A DNA stretch of 64,000 nucleotides from assembly GCF_025291715.1 (NCBI RefSeq), contig NZ_JAMBIZ010000001.1:62001-126000 (forward strand), in the 5' to 3' direction. Origin of the DNA: Metasolibacillus sp. (lineage in GTDB: Bacteria > Bacillota > Bacilli > Bacillales_A > Planococcaceae). Position numbers and translations under genes: made by a program. A model generated the notes under the pieces. The model was not told where the DNA came from. It saw only the letters and a program-made list of their open reading frames with translations, and ran no database searches. Position 1 is the stretch's first letter, and each line of letters opens with the position of its first letter. Below are positions 51,995-60,867 of this stretch, one piece after another.

Positions 51995-52262
51995 CTTCGA
52001 GAGGGGATTCCATCTTTTTCTTTAACTAACATAACAAGCTATCATTTATTTGTAACTTATTCCACCATTTATCGTCAATTTCTATTAGAAAAACATTAAA
52101 GTAAGTCATAGACAAAGAGATGTTTTGAGTGAGTGGAAAATATTTTGTCATGAGAAAGCCTCCAAAGTTTTTATCTGTTGGAAATTAAAGCTTCTTCTTC
52201 GATTAATGGATGTTTTAGTGGAAGGCGGTTGAATGAGTAAATAAATTTAAGGATGTGAGGAG
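51995..52262. other. Gene-free stretch
   Basis: With the terminator just before it, 51941-52262 is a 322-base gap. I see no open frame with a ribosome site longer than about 20 codons, no repeat, and no known regulatory motif; AAGGATGTGAGG near its end is the ribosome site of the next gene. Confidence 0.6.
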
Positions 52263-53117
52263 ATGAAAAAAACGCTGTTTATGGTACTTATTACGCTTAT
52301 ACTTTCAGGCTGTTTTGGAATGGAAAATAGAGAAACAAAGGAATCAATTGATGAAGGGACTATCACAGTTGGCACAACTAAAAGTGAACTGATATTGAAT
52401 GAAGGAATTCCTCTGTTTGAATATGCTCATCAACTACCTTCTATTGCAACAAAACCAAACGAAATAGCTACTATTCATATTGAGAATGAACCAAAAATTT
52501 CGGTTTATCTCTGGGATGAGCATGTGCCACTAAAATTAAATAGTTTCTCAATCCCTTATGAAATGGGGCGTTATGTTTACAATATCGAAGCCGAATGGCC
52601 AACTAAAAAAGCAAATTTTATTGCTGTAATTGAAGTTCAGCATGAATTTAAGCGAGTGCAACGTGAAAAGGAGCCTGATGATTCAAATGCATGGATTCCA
52701 TCGCCTAATGGTGAAAAACAAGTCATGATTGAAGGGCTTGGAGAATTCGAAGCACATGGAACAATTGTATTGAAGGAGCTAAATAGTAATACGATGGAGA
52801 ATATTGATTTTAATCATGGTCTTCAATGGACAGCAAAGAAAATTGCATGGTATGACAATGACTCAATCTTAACGACGATTGGGCTCGTTCATGGCACGGT
52901 AACTCGTGGAGGTAATCTCTATTACCTAAATTTAACAACACTTGAGCTCACACCGATTCTGGAGCTCCCTGTTAAGGAGGAAGTAACTGATTTTTCAATA
53001 GAAGGTAATTTACTAACATATGAAGTACACGTTTATGAAGATGACGAAATGAGCAAAGGATATATGGAAACCCGAACTTTAGAACTATCAGCTATAGAAC
53101 AACAGTTAAACGATTAA
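52263..53117 (+). CDS. Lipoprotein with DUF4652-like domain
   Basis: A 284-residue lipoprotein: signal peptide with lipobox LSGC (about residue 17), an N-terminal region of about 100 residues, then a DUF4652-like part with SPNGEKQVMIEGLGEFEAHG and KIAWYDNDSILTTIGLVHGTVTRGG. Such proteins look like single-sheet, WD40-like sensors, but no role is known. Followed by repeat array 3. Confidence 0.8.
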   Translation: MKKTLFMVLITLILSGCFGMENRETKESIDEGTITVGTTKSELILNEGIPLFEYAHQLPSIATKPNEIATIHIENEPKISVYLWDEHVPLKLNSFSIPYEMGRYVYNIEAEWPTKKANFIAVIEVQHEFKRVQREKEPDDSNAWIPSPNGEKQVMIEGLGEFEAHGTIVLKELNSNTMENIDFNHGLQWTAKKIAWYDNDSILTTIGLVHGTVTRGGNLYYLNLTTLELTPILELPVKEEVTDFSIEGNLLTYEVHVYEDDEMSKGYMETRTLELSAIEQQLND

Positions 53118-53151
53118 TAGAGAGCTTTAGGTAGATAAAATCCTAGAAAAA

Positions 53152-53276
53152 CGCAGATATCTTAGGGGAATTCGCAGATAAGTCATGAGAAATCGCAGAT
53201 AACCCAGAAAATTCGCAGATAAGTCCTAGAAAAGCGCAGATAACTCAGTAAAATCCGCAAATATTCCCTAAGAGAA
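53152..53276. repeat. Intergenic array 3 of degenerate 21-bp repeats
   Basis: CGCAGATA starts at 53152, 53173, 53194, 53214 and 53235, and CGCAAATA at 53256; all steps are 21 bp except one of 20. It fills the gap between two lipoprotein genes and shares its core with array 2. Confidence 0.9.
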
Positions 53277-53345
53277 GAGTTTAAAAATAGGCTGTAACAA
53301 ATAAATGTCTCAACCGTCTATTACTATAAAGAGGAGGGATGCGTA

Positions 53346-53888
53346 GTGAGGATATTGTCAATTATAGGATTAACCATGCTACTAACCGCTTGTAACACGG
53401 CACAGCCACAAGCTGATCCTATAGAAAATCAAGCAACAGCACAAGTAGAGCAGCAGCCATTCACGTTAAAGCTTGAAGCAGAAAAGGAACAATATAAGGT
53501 CGGGGAAAAGCCTATTATTCAGGCGGAGCTTGTTTATGCTGGTGAAGAGGATGAAATTACGATTGCACATGGTGGTTCATGGCTATTTTTAGAAACGACA
53601 AATATAACAGAGGATTATCATTTTGGAGCATTTATGAATGAGCCGCTTATTTATACAAAGCTAACAAAGGGAGAGCCTTTAATTGAACGATATAGCTTTT
53701 CAGGCGGAACTTATATTGAAGGACAGGAAGGCAAGCCCTATAGTTACGAGCTATTTGAGCGGATGGCTAAAATGGACTTTCCAGCAGGGCAGTATGAAAT
53801 TAAAGCGATAACGGAATTTGGAATAGAACAGATAACAGGGAAGAAGTATCAGTTAGAGGCACGTATCGTATTTGAAGTAGTAGAGTAA
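53346..53888 (+). CDS. Lipoprotein of unknown function
   Basis: A 180-residue lipoprotein starting at GTG 53346 after AGAGGAGGGATGC. Lipobox LLTAC (Cys16) follows a short signal. The mature part has an Ig-like, all-beta pattern (FTLKLEAEKEQYKVGEKPIIQAELVY, then FPAGQYEIKAITEF), reminiscent of intracellular proteinase inhibitor BsuPI-like folds. Function unknown. Ends at the bidirectional terminator. Confidence 0.8.
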   Translation: MRILSIIGLTMLLTACNTAQPQADPIENQATAQVEQQPFTLKLEAEKEQYKVGEKPIIQAELVYAGEEDEITIAHGGSWLFLETTNITEDYHFGAFMNEPLIYTKLTKGEPLIERYSFSGGTYIEGQEGKPYSYELFERMAKMDFPAGQYEIKAITEFGIEQITGKKYQLEARIVFEVVE

Positions 53889-53921
53889 AAAAACTGACGG
53901 AAACTGTTCCGCCAGTTTTTT
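53887..53921. terminator. Bidirectional terminator
   Basis: AAAAACTG-CGGAA pairs with TTCCG-CAGTTTTT around ACTG, with one mismatch. It serves the lipoprotein gene on + and the oxidase genes on -. Confidence 0.9.
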
Positions 53922-53923
53922 CA

Positions 53924-55591
53924 TTACCATAAATTATTGAAGCCTTTTGAGCCAGGTGGTGCGTTGCTAATAATATCAAAGATTGGCACCGTGTAAGCAA
54001 AGATGATTAACGCTACTAAAATAACGCCCCATACTTTGAAGTTTTCAAGAATAGCAGGTGTTTTCTCCGCATCAGGTGCTACTTCTGCTACAGGGAAATC
54101 TTGCTCGCCCTTTGGTGCGAAAAATGCTAATTGAATGACAAGGTACGTAATCAAAATGATTGCGATGAATAAAATCGTTCCGCCAACTGCTTGCGCAATT
54201 TGGTAGGCAATCCATTCTGTTGCTTGTGATGCACCGCCATACTCAGAAAATTCAGAGCGACGTGGCGCACCGCTAAGTAGACCAACGATATGCATCGCAC
54301 TTGACATAATAAACATACCCGTTGCCCACAAAATCCCTACAATCACACCAAGGAAGTTGAGCTTTTTCGTTAAGACACGACCTGTTAAATGTGGGATTAA
54401 CCAGAACGCTACACCGAAGAATGTTAAGACAACAGTTGTTGCCACAGTTAAATGGAAGTGACCAGTAATCCAAATCGTATTATGCACAAGCTGATTCATT
54501 TGGTGCGATGCGTTGACGATACCGCCAGCACCACCAGGAATAAATGCGACCATCCCCATGAACGGTAATAAGAATCGGCTATCTTTCCAAGGTAATGCTT
54601 TAAACCAGCCTAAAAGTCCTTTGCGACCTAATTCGCGACCTCGTAATTCAAATGTTGCAAACATGGAGAATGCTGTTAATAAAGATGGTACGATAACGAA
54701 GAATGTTAAAACAACTTGAATGAATTTCCATAAGCCATCGATACCAGGCTCTGTTAACTGATGGTGAATCCCTACAGGAACAGAGAAGATTAAAAACAGC
54801 ATAAATGCTAGACGCGCTAATGCGTCAGAGAAAATTTTTGCACCGATAATTTTCGGTACAATCGCATACCAAGCCATATAAGCAGGCAGTAACCAGAAGT
54901 ACACTAATGCATGCCCGAAATACCAGAATAAAGTACGAGTTAATAATACATCCACACGTTCGATTAAGCCGAGCGACCATGGTAAAAGCATAAATAACAC
55001 TTCTACTGCTACACCTAAAGTAGCAACAAACCAAAGTAAGCTATTGACAACCGCCATAAAAGCAAGCAGGGGAGATGTTTGCCCTTTATTTTCCTTGCGC
55101 CATTGTGCGTAGCGCATAAATTGTGGAACACATAATAGCCATGAGCCAACAACGACTAATGTTAAGCCTAAATAGAAAATCCAGTGCGCTTTTAATGGAG
55201 CATAAAATGTATAAAGCACTGTTGCTTCATTTAATAGCACCATCGTTGCAGCTGCAACTGTGCCAATTGTCATTAACCAAAAACCAATCCAGCCAATTTT
55301 GCGTTGTGTATTTGTTAGAGGACCAACTGTGCGACTAACCGCAGCAATTTGGAAGCCCATAATAAAGTATGTTGTTAAAATAAGACCGAGTAAAATCCCA
55401 TGTACAGTTAATACTTGATAATAACCAATGCCCCAAGGCAATTTAAATTGACCTGAACGAACTAATACTTGCAATAAGCCAGCTAAACCACCGACAAGCA
55501 ATGCGATAAATGCAACATACATATTAGCCATTGCTAGCTTTGCATCACGCGCATCAACCTTCATTACTTTATTCGCTATCGTTTGTTGCAT
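53924..55591 (-). CDS. cbaB: ba3-type cytochrome c oxidase subunit I
   Basis: A 555-residue heme-copper oxidase subunit with about 13 membrane spans. Ligand motifs of the B-family are present: HGILLG for the low-spin heme, FGHALVYFWLLPAYMAWY for CuB, GIHHQ, and ITGHFHLTVATTV for the two hemes. It reduces oxygen at the cytoplasmic membrane and pumps protons. Overlaps subunit II by 23 bases; gene order II-I with a small IIa gene upstream resembles the Thermus and Geobacillus operons. Confidence 0.94.
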   Translation of the reverse strand: MQQTIANKVMKVDARDAKLAMANMYVAFIALLVGGLAGLLQVLVRSGQFKLPWGIGYYQVLTVHGILLGLILTTYFIMGFQIAAVSRTVGPLTNTQRKIGWIGFWLMTIGTVAAATMVLLNEATVLYTFYAPLKAHWIFYLGLTLVVVGSWLLCVPQFMRYAQWRKENKGQTSPLLAFMAVVNSLLWFVATLGVAVEVLFMLLPWSLGLIERVDVLLTRTLFWYFGHALVYFWLLPAYMAWYAIVPKIIGAKIFSDALARLAFMLFLIFSVPVGIHHQLTEPGIDGLWKFIQVVLTFFVIVPSLLTAFSMFATFELRGRELGRKGLLGWFKALPWKDSRFLLPFMGMVAFIPGGAGGIVNASHQMNQLVHNTIWITGHFHLTVATTVVLTFFGVAFWLIPHLTGRVLTKKLNFLGVIVGILWATGMFIMSSAMHIVGLLSGAPRRSEFSEYGGASQATEWIAYQIAQAVGGTILFIAIILITYLVIQLAFFAPKGEQDFPVAEVAPDAEKTPAILENFKVWGVILVALIIFAYTVPIFDIISNAPPGSKGFNNLW

Positions 55592-56069
55592 TTGGGTCCA
55601 CCACCTTTAATGTAGAATACATAAACGCATGCCCTGTACCACAGTACTCATTACATACGATTAAATATTCACCTGTTTTGTTAACAACGGTTGTATATTC
55701 TGATACATAACCAGGCTCAAGCATCATATTGACATTTGTTCCTGTAATATGGAAGCCATGAATAACATCCTTTGTTGTTGCGATAAATCTTACCTTTGCA
55801 TTTAGAGGTAATTCGATTTCCATTGGATTATAATTGAAAGCAGAAGCGATTAATACGACTTCATAATCCCAATCCTTACCTTCTACTTTATGCACGCCTG
55901 GATTATTGAATGGCTCAAAGTCCTCCACTCGTTCATAATCAATCGTCCATTTTGTATCATTTGGATGTGAGCCGCTATGGAAGGCGCCGATACCTAAAAT
56001 AACGAGAAACGCTACTAAAGTACCTGTACCAAACACTAGCCACCACTTTTCATACTTATGCAGGTGCAT
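55569..56069 (-). CDS. cbaA: ba3-type cytochrome c oxidase subunit II
   Basis: A 166-residue protein with one N-terminal span (about 11-32) and an extracytoplasmic cupredoxin domain. The CuA site is complete: His in HGFHITG, CNEYC with two Cys, then His and Met in GTGHAFM. It accepts electrons from cytochrome c. ATG 56069 is nine bases after AAGGAG; TTG 56078 is possible. Confidence 0.94.
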   Translation of the reverse strand: MHLHKYEKWWLVFGTGTLVAFLVILGIGAFHSGSHPNDTKWTIDYERVEDFEPFNNPGVHKVEGKDWDYEVVLIASAFNYNPMEIELPLNAKVRFIATTKDVIHGFHITGTNVNMMLEPGYVSEYTTVVNKTGEYLIVCNEYCGTGHAFMYSTLKVVDPNATNDSE

Positions 56070-56099
56070 TTTTGTCAACTCCTTAAACAGTTAGTGTCA

Positions 56100-56222
56100 T
56101 TAGAAACGATCCATAAATAGGCTGAAGCAATAGGCCCATAATAAAATAATGATTCCGCCTACGGTAAAGGTCATCAATAGCGTGCCTTTTAGATTTTCTT
56201 CCGACTTTTTCTTTTTTGCCAT
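56100..56222 (-). CDS. Cytochrome c oxidase subunit IIa-like small membrane protein
   Basis: A 40-residue protein: a basic start MAKKKKSEENLKG and one membrane helix LLMTFTVGGIIILLWAYCF, ending FMDRF. AGGAGGGG lies upstream of the ATG at proper spacing. It is the first gene of the oxidase operon, 30 bases before subunit II. This matches the subunit IIa that completes the missing helix of B-type oxidases. Confidence 0.88.
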   Translation of the reverse strand: MAKKKKSEENLKGTLLMTFTVGGIIILLWAYCFSLFMDRF

Positions 56223-56393
56223 TATTACCCCTCCTATGTATTAGATGTATATTTCGTACTTGTTTTCATCATATAGAAAACTCATAGTAGACGATGTGAT
56301 AAAAATCACACTTGCTGTAGGTTTTTGTGAAAAAAATGTGAAGTGTATAAAAAAAGCTAGCAGACGTATGTCCACTAGCTAACTAAGAAACCA

Positions 56394-56852
56394 TTATTCT
56401 TCATCATCAATCGTTAATAAAATCGTAATGTTGCCAACGCCCTCAATTGCGGCAGGGAGGCGGAAAGCATGTTGGAAGCCATACAGCTTTGTATGACCAA
56501 CCATCACGGTAGGTGGTGTAATATCAAGCTCTAAATTTTCAGTGCCAGCATGTGTACAAAGATTCCCAGCAATCATATTGCCGAGCTCACCTGTAAATGA
56601 CTCTAGCATTGCACCTTCTAGTGGCATGCCAAACATAGAAGCACCAATTGCACCAAATGTTTCTGGCTTACTGTCAATAATGATACGTCCCTTTAAATCA
56701 CCGACTAAGCCAATAAGTACGCCCATTTCCTGTTGTATGTATGGTTCTTTTGTAAGAGAGGGGGTTTCAACATCTATAGTCATTGGTAAAATAGTTTTTA
56801 ATGAGTGGATTGTTCCGTTTAAAATCGTTTGTACATGCTTCGAAGTGCTCAT
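56394..56852 (-). CDS. CheX-like chemotaxis phosphatase domain protein
   Basis: A 152-residue single-domain protein. GELGNMIAGNLCTHAG is the helix motif (E..N...GN) of CheC/CheX/FliY phosphatases, and EMGVLIGLVGDLKGRIII fits the CheX fold start. It may dephosphorylate a response regulator; no flagellar or che genes are nearby. ATG 56852 is tentative; a start at 56864 is possible. Confidence 0.85.
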   Translation of the reverse strand: MSTSKHVQTILNGTIHSLKTILPMTIDVETPSLTKEPYIQQEMGVLIGLVGDLKGRIIIDSKPETFGAIGASMFGMPLEGAMLESFTGELGNMIAGNLCTHAGTENLELDITPPTVMVGHTKLYGFQHAFRLPAAIEGVGNITILLTIDDEE

Positions 56853-56928
56853 TGTATGCCACATCCTTTTTATCTACTTTATTTCATAATATCATGAAAA
56901 TGTCGAAAAATATAGAATACAATGAAGA

Positions 56929-56978
56929 TTGACAGCAAACAAAAAATATTCGTATAATAGAGATGAAAATGATTCTCA
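56929..56978 (+). promoter_or_regulatory. Strong promoter with Fur-type box
   Basis: TTGACA (56929-56934), an 18-bp spacer and TATAAT (56953-56958). TGAAAATGATTCTCA (56964-56978) matches the 15-bp Fur core TGATAATnATTATCA at all but two positions. Iron repression of the downstream unit is inferred. Confidence 0.8.
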
Positions 56979-57004
56979 ATATTAGCTGGAGTGAGGTGGC
57001 TCGT

Positions 57005-57091
57005 ATGATTTTTGTGCTAGTTGGCATCGTGATTGCTGCATATGTAGCAATCGGCTCATACGTGTTAAAAAATACAACAAAATCCATTTAA
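57005..57091 (+). CDS. 28-residue single-span microprotein under Fur-type control
   Basis: ATG 57005 follows GGAGTGAGG at good spacing. The product is one hydrophobic helix (IFVLVGIVIAAYVAIGSYVL) with a short basic tail KNTTKSI. It has its own promoter, Fur-type box and terminator, so the DNA looks like a complete one-gene unit. A longer in-frame start at 56963 has no ribosome site. No family recognised. Confidence 0.68.
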   Translation: MIFVLVGIVIAAYVAIGSYVLKNTTKSI

Positions 57092-57093
57092 AG

Positions 57094-57140
57094 CGGAGCT
57101 TAAGGCAAATATATATTTGCTATAGCTTCGTTTTTTTTTT
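57094..57140 (+). terminator. Terminator of the microprotein unit
   Basis: CGGAGCT with AGCTTCG and, inside, GCAAAT with ATTTGC, followed by ten T residues. Confidence 0.9.
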
Positions 57141-57210
57141 CAATTAAAGAGCGAAAATTATGTTACTATATACGTATGTGAAAATATAAATAAAGGGGCA
57201 TTACAGTAGA

Positions 57211-60200
57211 ATGGAAGTTTTTGAGCAACAACTGCAGGAGCTGCTTCAGCAATCTGCAATTCAATACATAATTTATCAAAAAAATGAAGATACAGAGCGC
57301 ATGGAAAAGCTTGATTTATTTGCGCGCAAAATTTTGCAAAAGGAATATGTGATCGGCTTTGCAGGGCATTTCTCAGCAGGTAAATCGAGCATGATTAATG
57401 CATTATCTGGTGAGGATATTTTAGCAGCAAGTCCGATTCCGACGAGTGCGAATATCGTTAAGGTGCATAAAGCTGAAGAGGATTATGCGATTGTTTATAT
57501 GCATCATGAAAGGCCTGTAAAGTTTGAAGCGGGCTATGATTTTAAAACGGTAAAAGAATTAAGTAAAAACGGCGAGCTTGTATCGCAAATTGAAATTGGG
57601 CATAGCGGCTCAAATTTACCATTAGGTGTGACAGTAATGGATACACCAGGTGTTGATTCAACCGATGACGCACATGCGATGAGCACAGAGTCGGCACTTC
57701 ATATCGCTGATATTGTCTTTTATACGATGGATTATAATCATGTGCAATCAGAGTTGAACTTCCAATTTACGAAGCAATTAATGAAATATAATCCGAACGT
57801 TTATTTAATCGTCAACCAAATTGATAAGCACATTGATGCGGAGCTATCGTTTGAGGATTTCCGCAAGTCTGTGCATCAATCATTTGCGGCATGGGGTGTT
57901 GAGCCAAAGGATATTTTCTTTACATCATTAAAGGATAAGGAGCATCCACATAACGATTTTGCGAAAGTGAAAAAAATTGTGATGGATTCAATGAATGATT
58001 GGCAGGAGCAGCTTGTATCAACAGCTAAAAACACGCTGCAAAAATTGCATCATGAGCATGAGGCTTATTTAGCACAAGAAAAGCAAGACAGCTTTGAGGA
58101 GTTTGCCGAGGTGCTACCGATAGAAGATTGGGAGGCACGTGAGGATATTTTAGCACAATATGATTATTTAACACGCCAAACGACATTATTCTCCTTTGAG
58201 GAATGGCAGCAAACCTTTGACGACAAGCGCAAAGATTTATTAGCAAATGCGGCGATTATGCCAGCTGATTTCCGTGAAAAGCTACGCAGCTTTTTAGAGA
58301 GCAAGCAGGAAAACTTTAAAGTTGGTGGCTTATTTAGTGCTAAGCGCAAAACAGCGGAGGAACGCGAGCGTCGTGTGGAAGAGGCAAATAGTGCCTATCA
58401 GACGATCGTGCAATCACAAATTATCGGGCATCTCAAGGCATTAATGAAGGAAGCGTTGAAAAATGTTGGTGCATTAAATGAAGAGCGAGCTGCAGCAATT
58501 GATGGACATGATTTCAAGCTACCATTCTCATTGATTGAAGAGCAGGTGCAATCAGGGGCATTAGTAACAGGGGATGCCTTACTTAATTTTGCGAACCGTG
58601 TAGCAGAGGCAACGAAGCGATTTTTCGTACGTGCGACAGATGCGTGGCTAGAGGAGCAAAAGCCTCTTTTATCACAAATTGCAACAGAGGCGAGCGCGCC
58701 AGTGAAATTAAAAACCGCAGCGCTTCAGCCGAAAGTGGATGCAATTCGTCAAATCCAGTTATTTGATGAGCGCAAAGCGTATAGTGATAAGGAAATGAAG
58801 CAGGCGAAAAACGAAACACGTGCCATCGCTAAAACGCAAACAGCTAAATGGCAGCAGGATTTTGAGCGAGCACTTGCGGAAATTCGTCCATTTAGCGAGG
58901 AAATGCTTGCGCCAAAAGAACAACAGCACATTAATGAGCAGTTTGAACAACAGCAAACAACGGGCACAAACTATCAAACAGATGAAGTTATTCAGCGTGC
59001 ATTGAAAACAGCAGAGACAATTGGCGATGTAGAAGGCTTCGCCGAAGTAGCAAGCTTCTTAAAGAAAAAAGTGGAGCGCCTGCAAAAGAAAGATTTTACA
59101 ATCGCTTTATTCGGTGCGTTTAGTGCAGGGAAATCTAGCTTCTCAAATGCTTTAATGGGCTCAAAGGTGTTACCTGTATCACCGAACCCGACAACAGCAG
59201 CAATCAATAAAATTCGTCCTGTAACGCCTGAGCACCCACATGAAACAGCGGATGTTCAATTAAAAACAGCAGAGCAGCTGCTTGAAGATATTCAAGGCTC
59301 GTATGCGGCAATTGGTTTAACGGTTTCATCCTTAGAGGAGGCCTATACACGCGCAGAGGAAGGCTTAGCGGTAAAGCTAGTTGATGAGCGCTTAAATATT
59401 CATAAGTCATTTATTCGTGCCTATGCAGAAGGCTATAACCAGTTTAAAGAGCAGCTTGGGGAAGTGCTGCGTGTTGATCGTGAGCAGTTTGAGCTATTCG
59501 TTGCACAGGAAAATAAATCATGCTTCGTTGACAATATCGATTTTTATTATGATTCACCAATTACGCGCATGGGTGTGACCTTGGTTGACACACCAGGGGC
59601 AGATTCCATTAACGCGCGTCATACAGGAGTGGCATTTGAATATATTCGGAATGCCGATGCGATTTTATTTATTACCTATTACAATCATGCTTTTGCGAAA
59701 GCAGACCGTGAATTTTTAATTCAGCTTGGTCGTGTCAAGGATGCGTTTGAGCTAGATAAAATGTTCTTCGTTGTCAATGCGATTGATTTAGCAAACACGA
59801 AAGAGGAAGAGGAAGATGTAAAAAATTATGTGCGCAACGAATTGCAGCGCTTTGGTATCCGCTTCCCACGCTTATATGGCGTGTCGAGCTTGCAAGCTTT
59901 ACGTGAAAAGGAGCAAGGGCAAGATTTGGCGTCAGGTATGCCACCATTTGAAGAGGCATTCCATCATTTCTTAAACGATGAATTGCAGGGGCTTGCGGTG
60001 CAGGCATTGCAGGAGGAAGTGGAAAAGGCACAAGCTCGCCTGCACGATTTAATTGCACAAACGGAGGCCAACCTTTTACGTAAGGATGATCGCTTAGAGG
60101 AGCTAACACAGCTAGAGCAGCATATTGAAAAGACGTATGCAAACGCCCAAACGACGATGCTAGAAGCTGATGCTAATCACGAGCTAGATGAGCTACTGTA

Positions 60201-60840
60201 CTATGTGATGCAGCGAGTGTACTATCGCTACCCAGACTTCTTCCGGGAAAGCTATAACCCATCGCAATTTGCGGCAATGTCAGCAGCAGCAGCGTTGGAA
60301 ACATCGCTAAAAGAAGTGCTACAAGCATTAAGCTTCGACTTTGCACAGGAATTGCGTGTAACGAACTTCCGTTTAGCACAATTCGTTGAAAAGCGCATCG
60401 GTGAACGCTTTAAGGAAGAGGCGCGTGGCTTAAAGGAAATGAACAACAGCTTTGCTTTTATCGCCTATGAGCCAGTGCAGCCAACAATGCTTGAATTTGC
60501 TGGACCATTTACAGATTATAGCAAATACACATCGGTTAAATCGCACTTCAAAAACGTCAAAGCCTTCTTTGAGAAAAATGAGAAGGAGCATTTAAAAGAA
60601 GCGTTAGAGCAATTAACAAAGCCAGATGCACAAAGCTATTTAGATGTGGAAAAAGCACGCTTACGTGAATGGGCAGCAGGCTATGTAGCAGAGGAAGCGA
60701 ATGCGCTAGCCGCATATATGCGCACACAAGCATTGGAGCAAATCGCCACAGAGCGCCGTTTACTGCAAGAAGAGAGTGCATTAGGTGTATGGAAAGCGAT
60801 TTACGCCCAATTGGAGTGCCAGGCACACAAACAATTCTGA
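57211..60840 (+). CDS. dynA: Double dynamin-like GTPase (DynA type)
   Basis: A 1209-residue bacterial dynamin with two fused modules. First GTPase: P-loop GHFSAGKSS at residues 52-60, DTPGVDS, and NQIDK. Second GTPase: P-loop GAFSAGKSS at 635-643, DTPGADS and NAIDL. Long helical stalks follow each. B. subtilis DynA (about 1193 residues) has the same layout, tethers membranes and aids phage resistance. The last eight residues (ECQAHKQF) and the stop codon are encoded by a dispersed palindromic repeat, so the native C-terminus has been replaced. The ribosome site AAAGGGGC is somewhat distant (about 13 bases). Confidence 0.93.
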   Translation: MEVFEQQLQELLQQSAIQYIIYQKNEDTERMEKLDLFARKILQKEYVIGFAGHFSAGKSSMINALSGEDILAASPIPTSANIVKVHKAEEDYAIVYMHHERPVKFEAGYDFKTVKELSKNGELVSQIEIGHSGSNLPLGVTVMDTPGVDSTDDAHAMSTESALHIADIVFYTMDYNHVQSELNFQFTKQLMKYNPNVYLIVNQIDKHIDAELSFEDFRKSVHQSFAAWGVEPKDIFFTSLKDKEHPHNDFAKVKKIVMDSMNDWQEQLVSTAKNTLQKLHHEHEAYLAQEKQDSFEEFAEVLPIEDWEAREDILAQYDYLTRQTTLFSFEEWQQTFDDKRKDLLANAAIMPADFREKLRSFLESKQENFKVGGLFSAKRKTAEERERRVEEANSAYQTIVQSQIIGHLKALMKEALKNVGALNEERAAAIDGHDFKLPFSLIEEQVQSGALVTGDALLNFANRVAEATKRFFVRATDAWLEEQKPLLSQIATEASAPVKLKTAALQPKVDAIRQIQLFDERKAYSDKEMKQAKNETRAIAKTQTAKWQQDFERALAEIRPFSEEMLAPKEQQHINEQFEQQQTTGTNYQTDEVIQRALKTAETIGDVEGFAEVASFLKKKVERLQKKDFTIALFGAFSAGKSSFSNALMGSKVLPVSPNPTTAAINKIRPVTPEHPHETADVQLKTAEQLLEDIQGSYAAIGLTVSSLEEAYTRAEEGLAVKLVDERLNIHKSFIRAYAEGYNQFKEQLGEVLRVDREQFELFVAQENKSCFVDNIDFYYDSPITRMGVTLVDTPGADSINARHTGVAFEYIRNADAILFITYYNHAFAKADREFLIQLGRVKDAFELDKMFFVVNAIDLANTKEEEEDVKNYVRNELQRFGIRFPRLYGVSSLQALREKEQGQDLASGMPPFEEAFHHFLNDELQGLAVQALQEEVEKAQARLHDLIAQTEANLLRKDDRLEELTQLEQHIEKTYANAQTTMLEADANHELDELLYYVMQRVYYRYPDFFRESYNPSQFAAMSAAAALETSLKEVLQALSFDFAQELRVTNFRLAQFVEKRIGERFKEEARGLKEMNNSFAFIAYEPVQPTMLEFAGPFTDYSKYTSVKSHFKNVKAFFEKNEKEHLKEALEQLTKPDAQSYLDVEKARLREWAAGYVAEEANALAAYMRTQALEQIATERRLLQEESALGVWKAIYAQLECQAHKQF

Positions 60841-60854
60841 CAATTCGGGTGAAG
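60814..60854 (+). repeat. Dispersed palindromic repeat, copy 3, inside the dynA end
   Basis: GAGTGCCAGGCACACAAACA then ATTCTGACAATTCGGGTGAAG. It matches copy 1 over 29 bases and shares the AATTC extension with copy 2. It provides the dynA stop codon and ends just before the ribosome site of the sulfurtransferase gene. Confidence 0.88.
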
Positions 60855-60867
60855 GGGAGAGATGTTC

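Noticed and set aside
56884..57087. Minus-strand open frame over the Fur-type unit
   Set aside because: It is antisense to promoter, operator and microprotein, with no ribosome site; the plus-strand signals are stronger.
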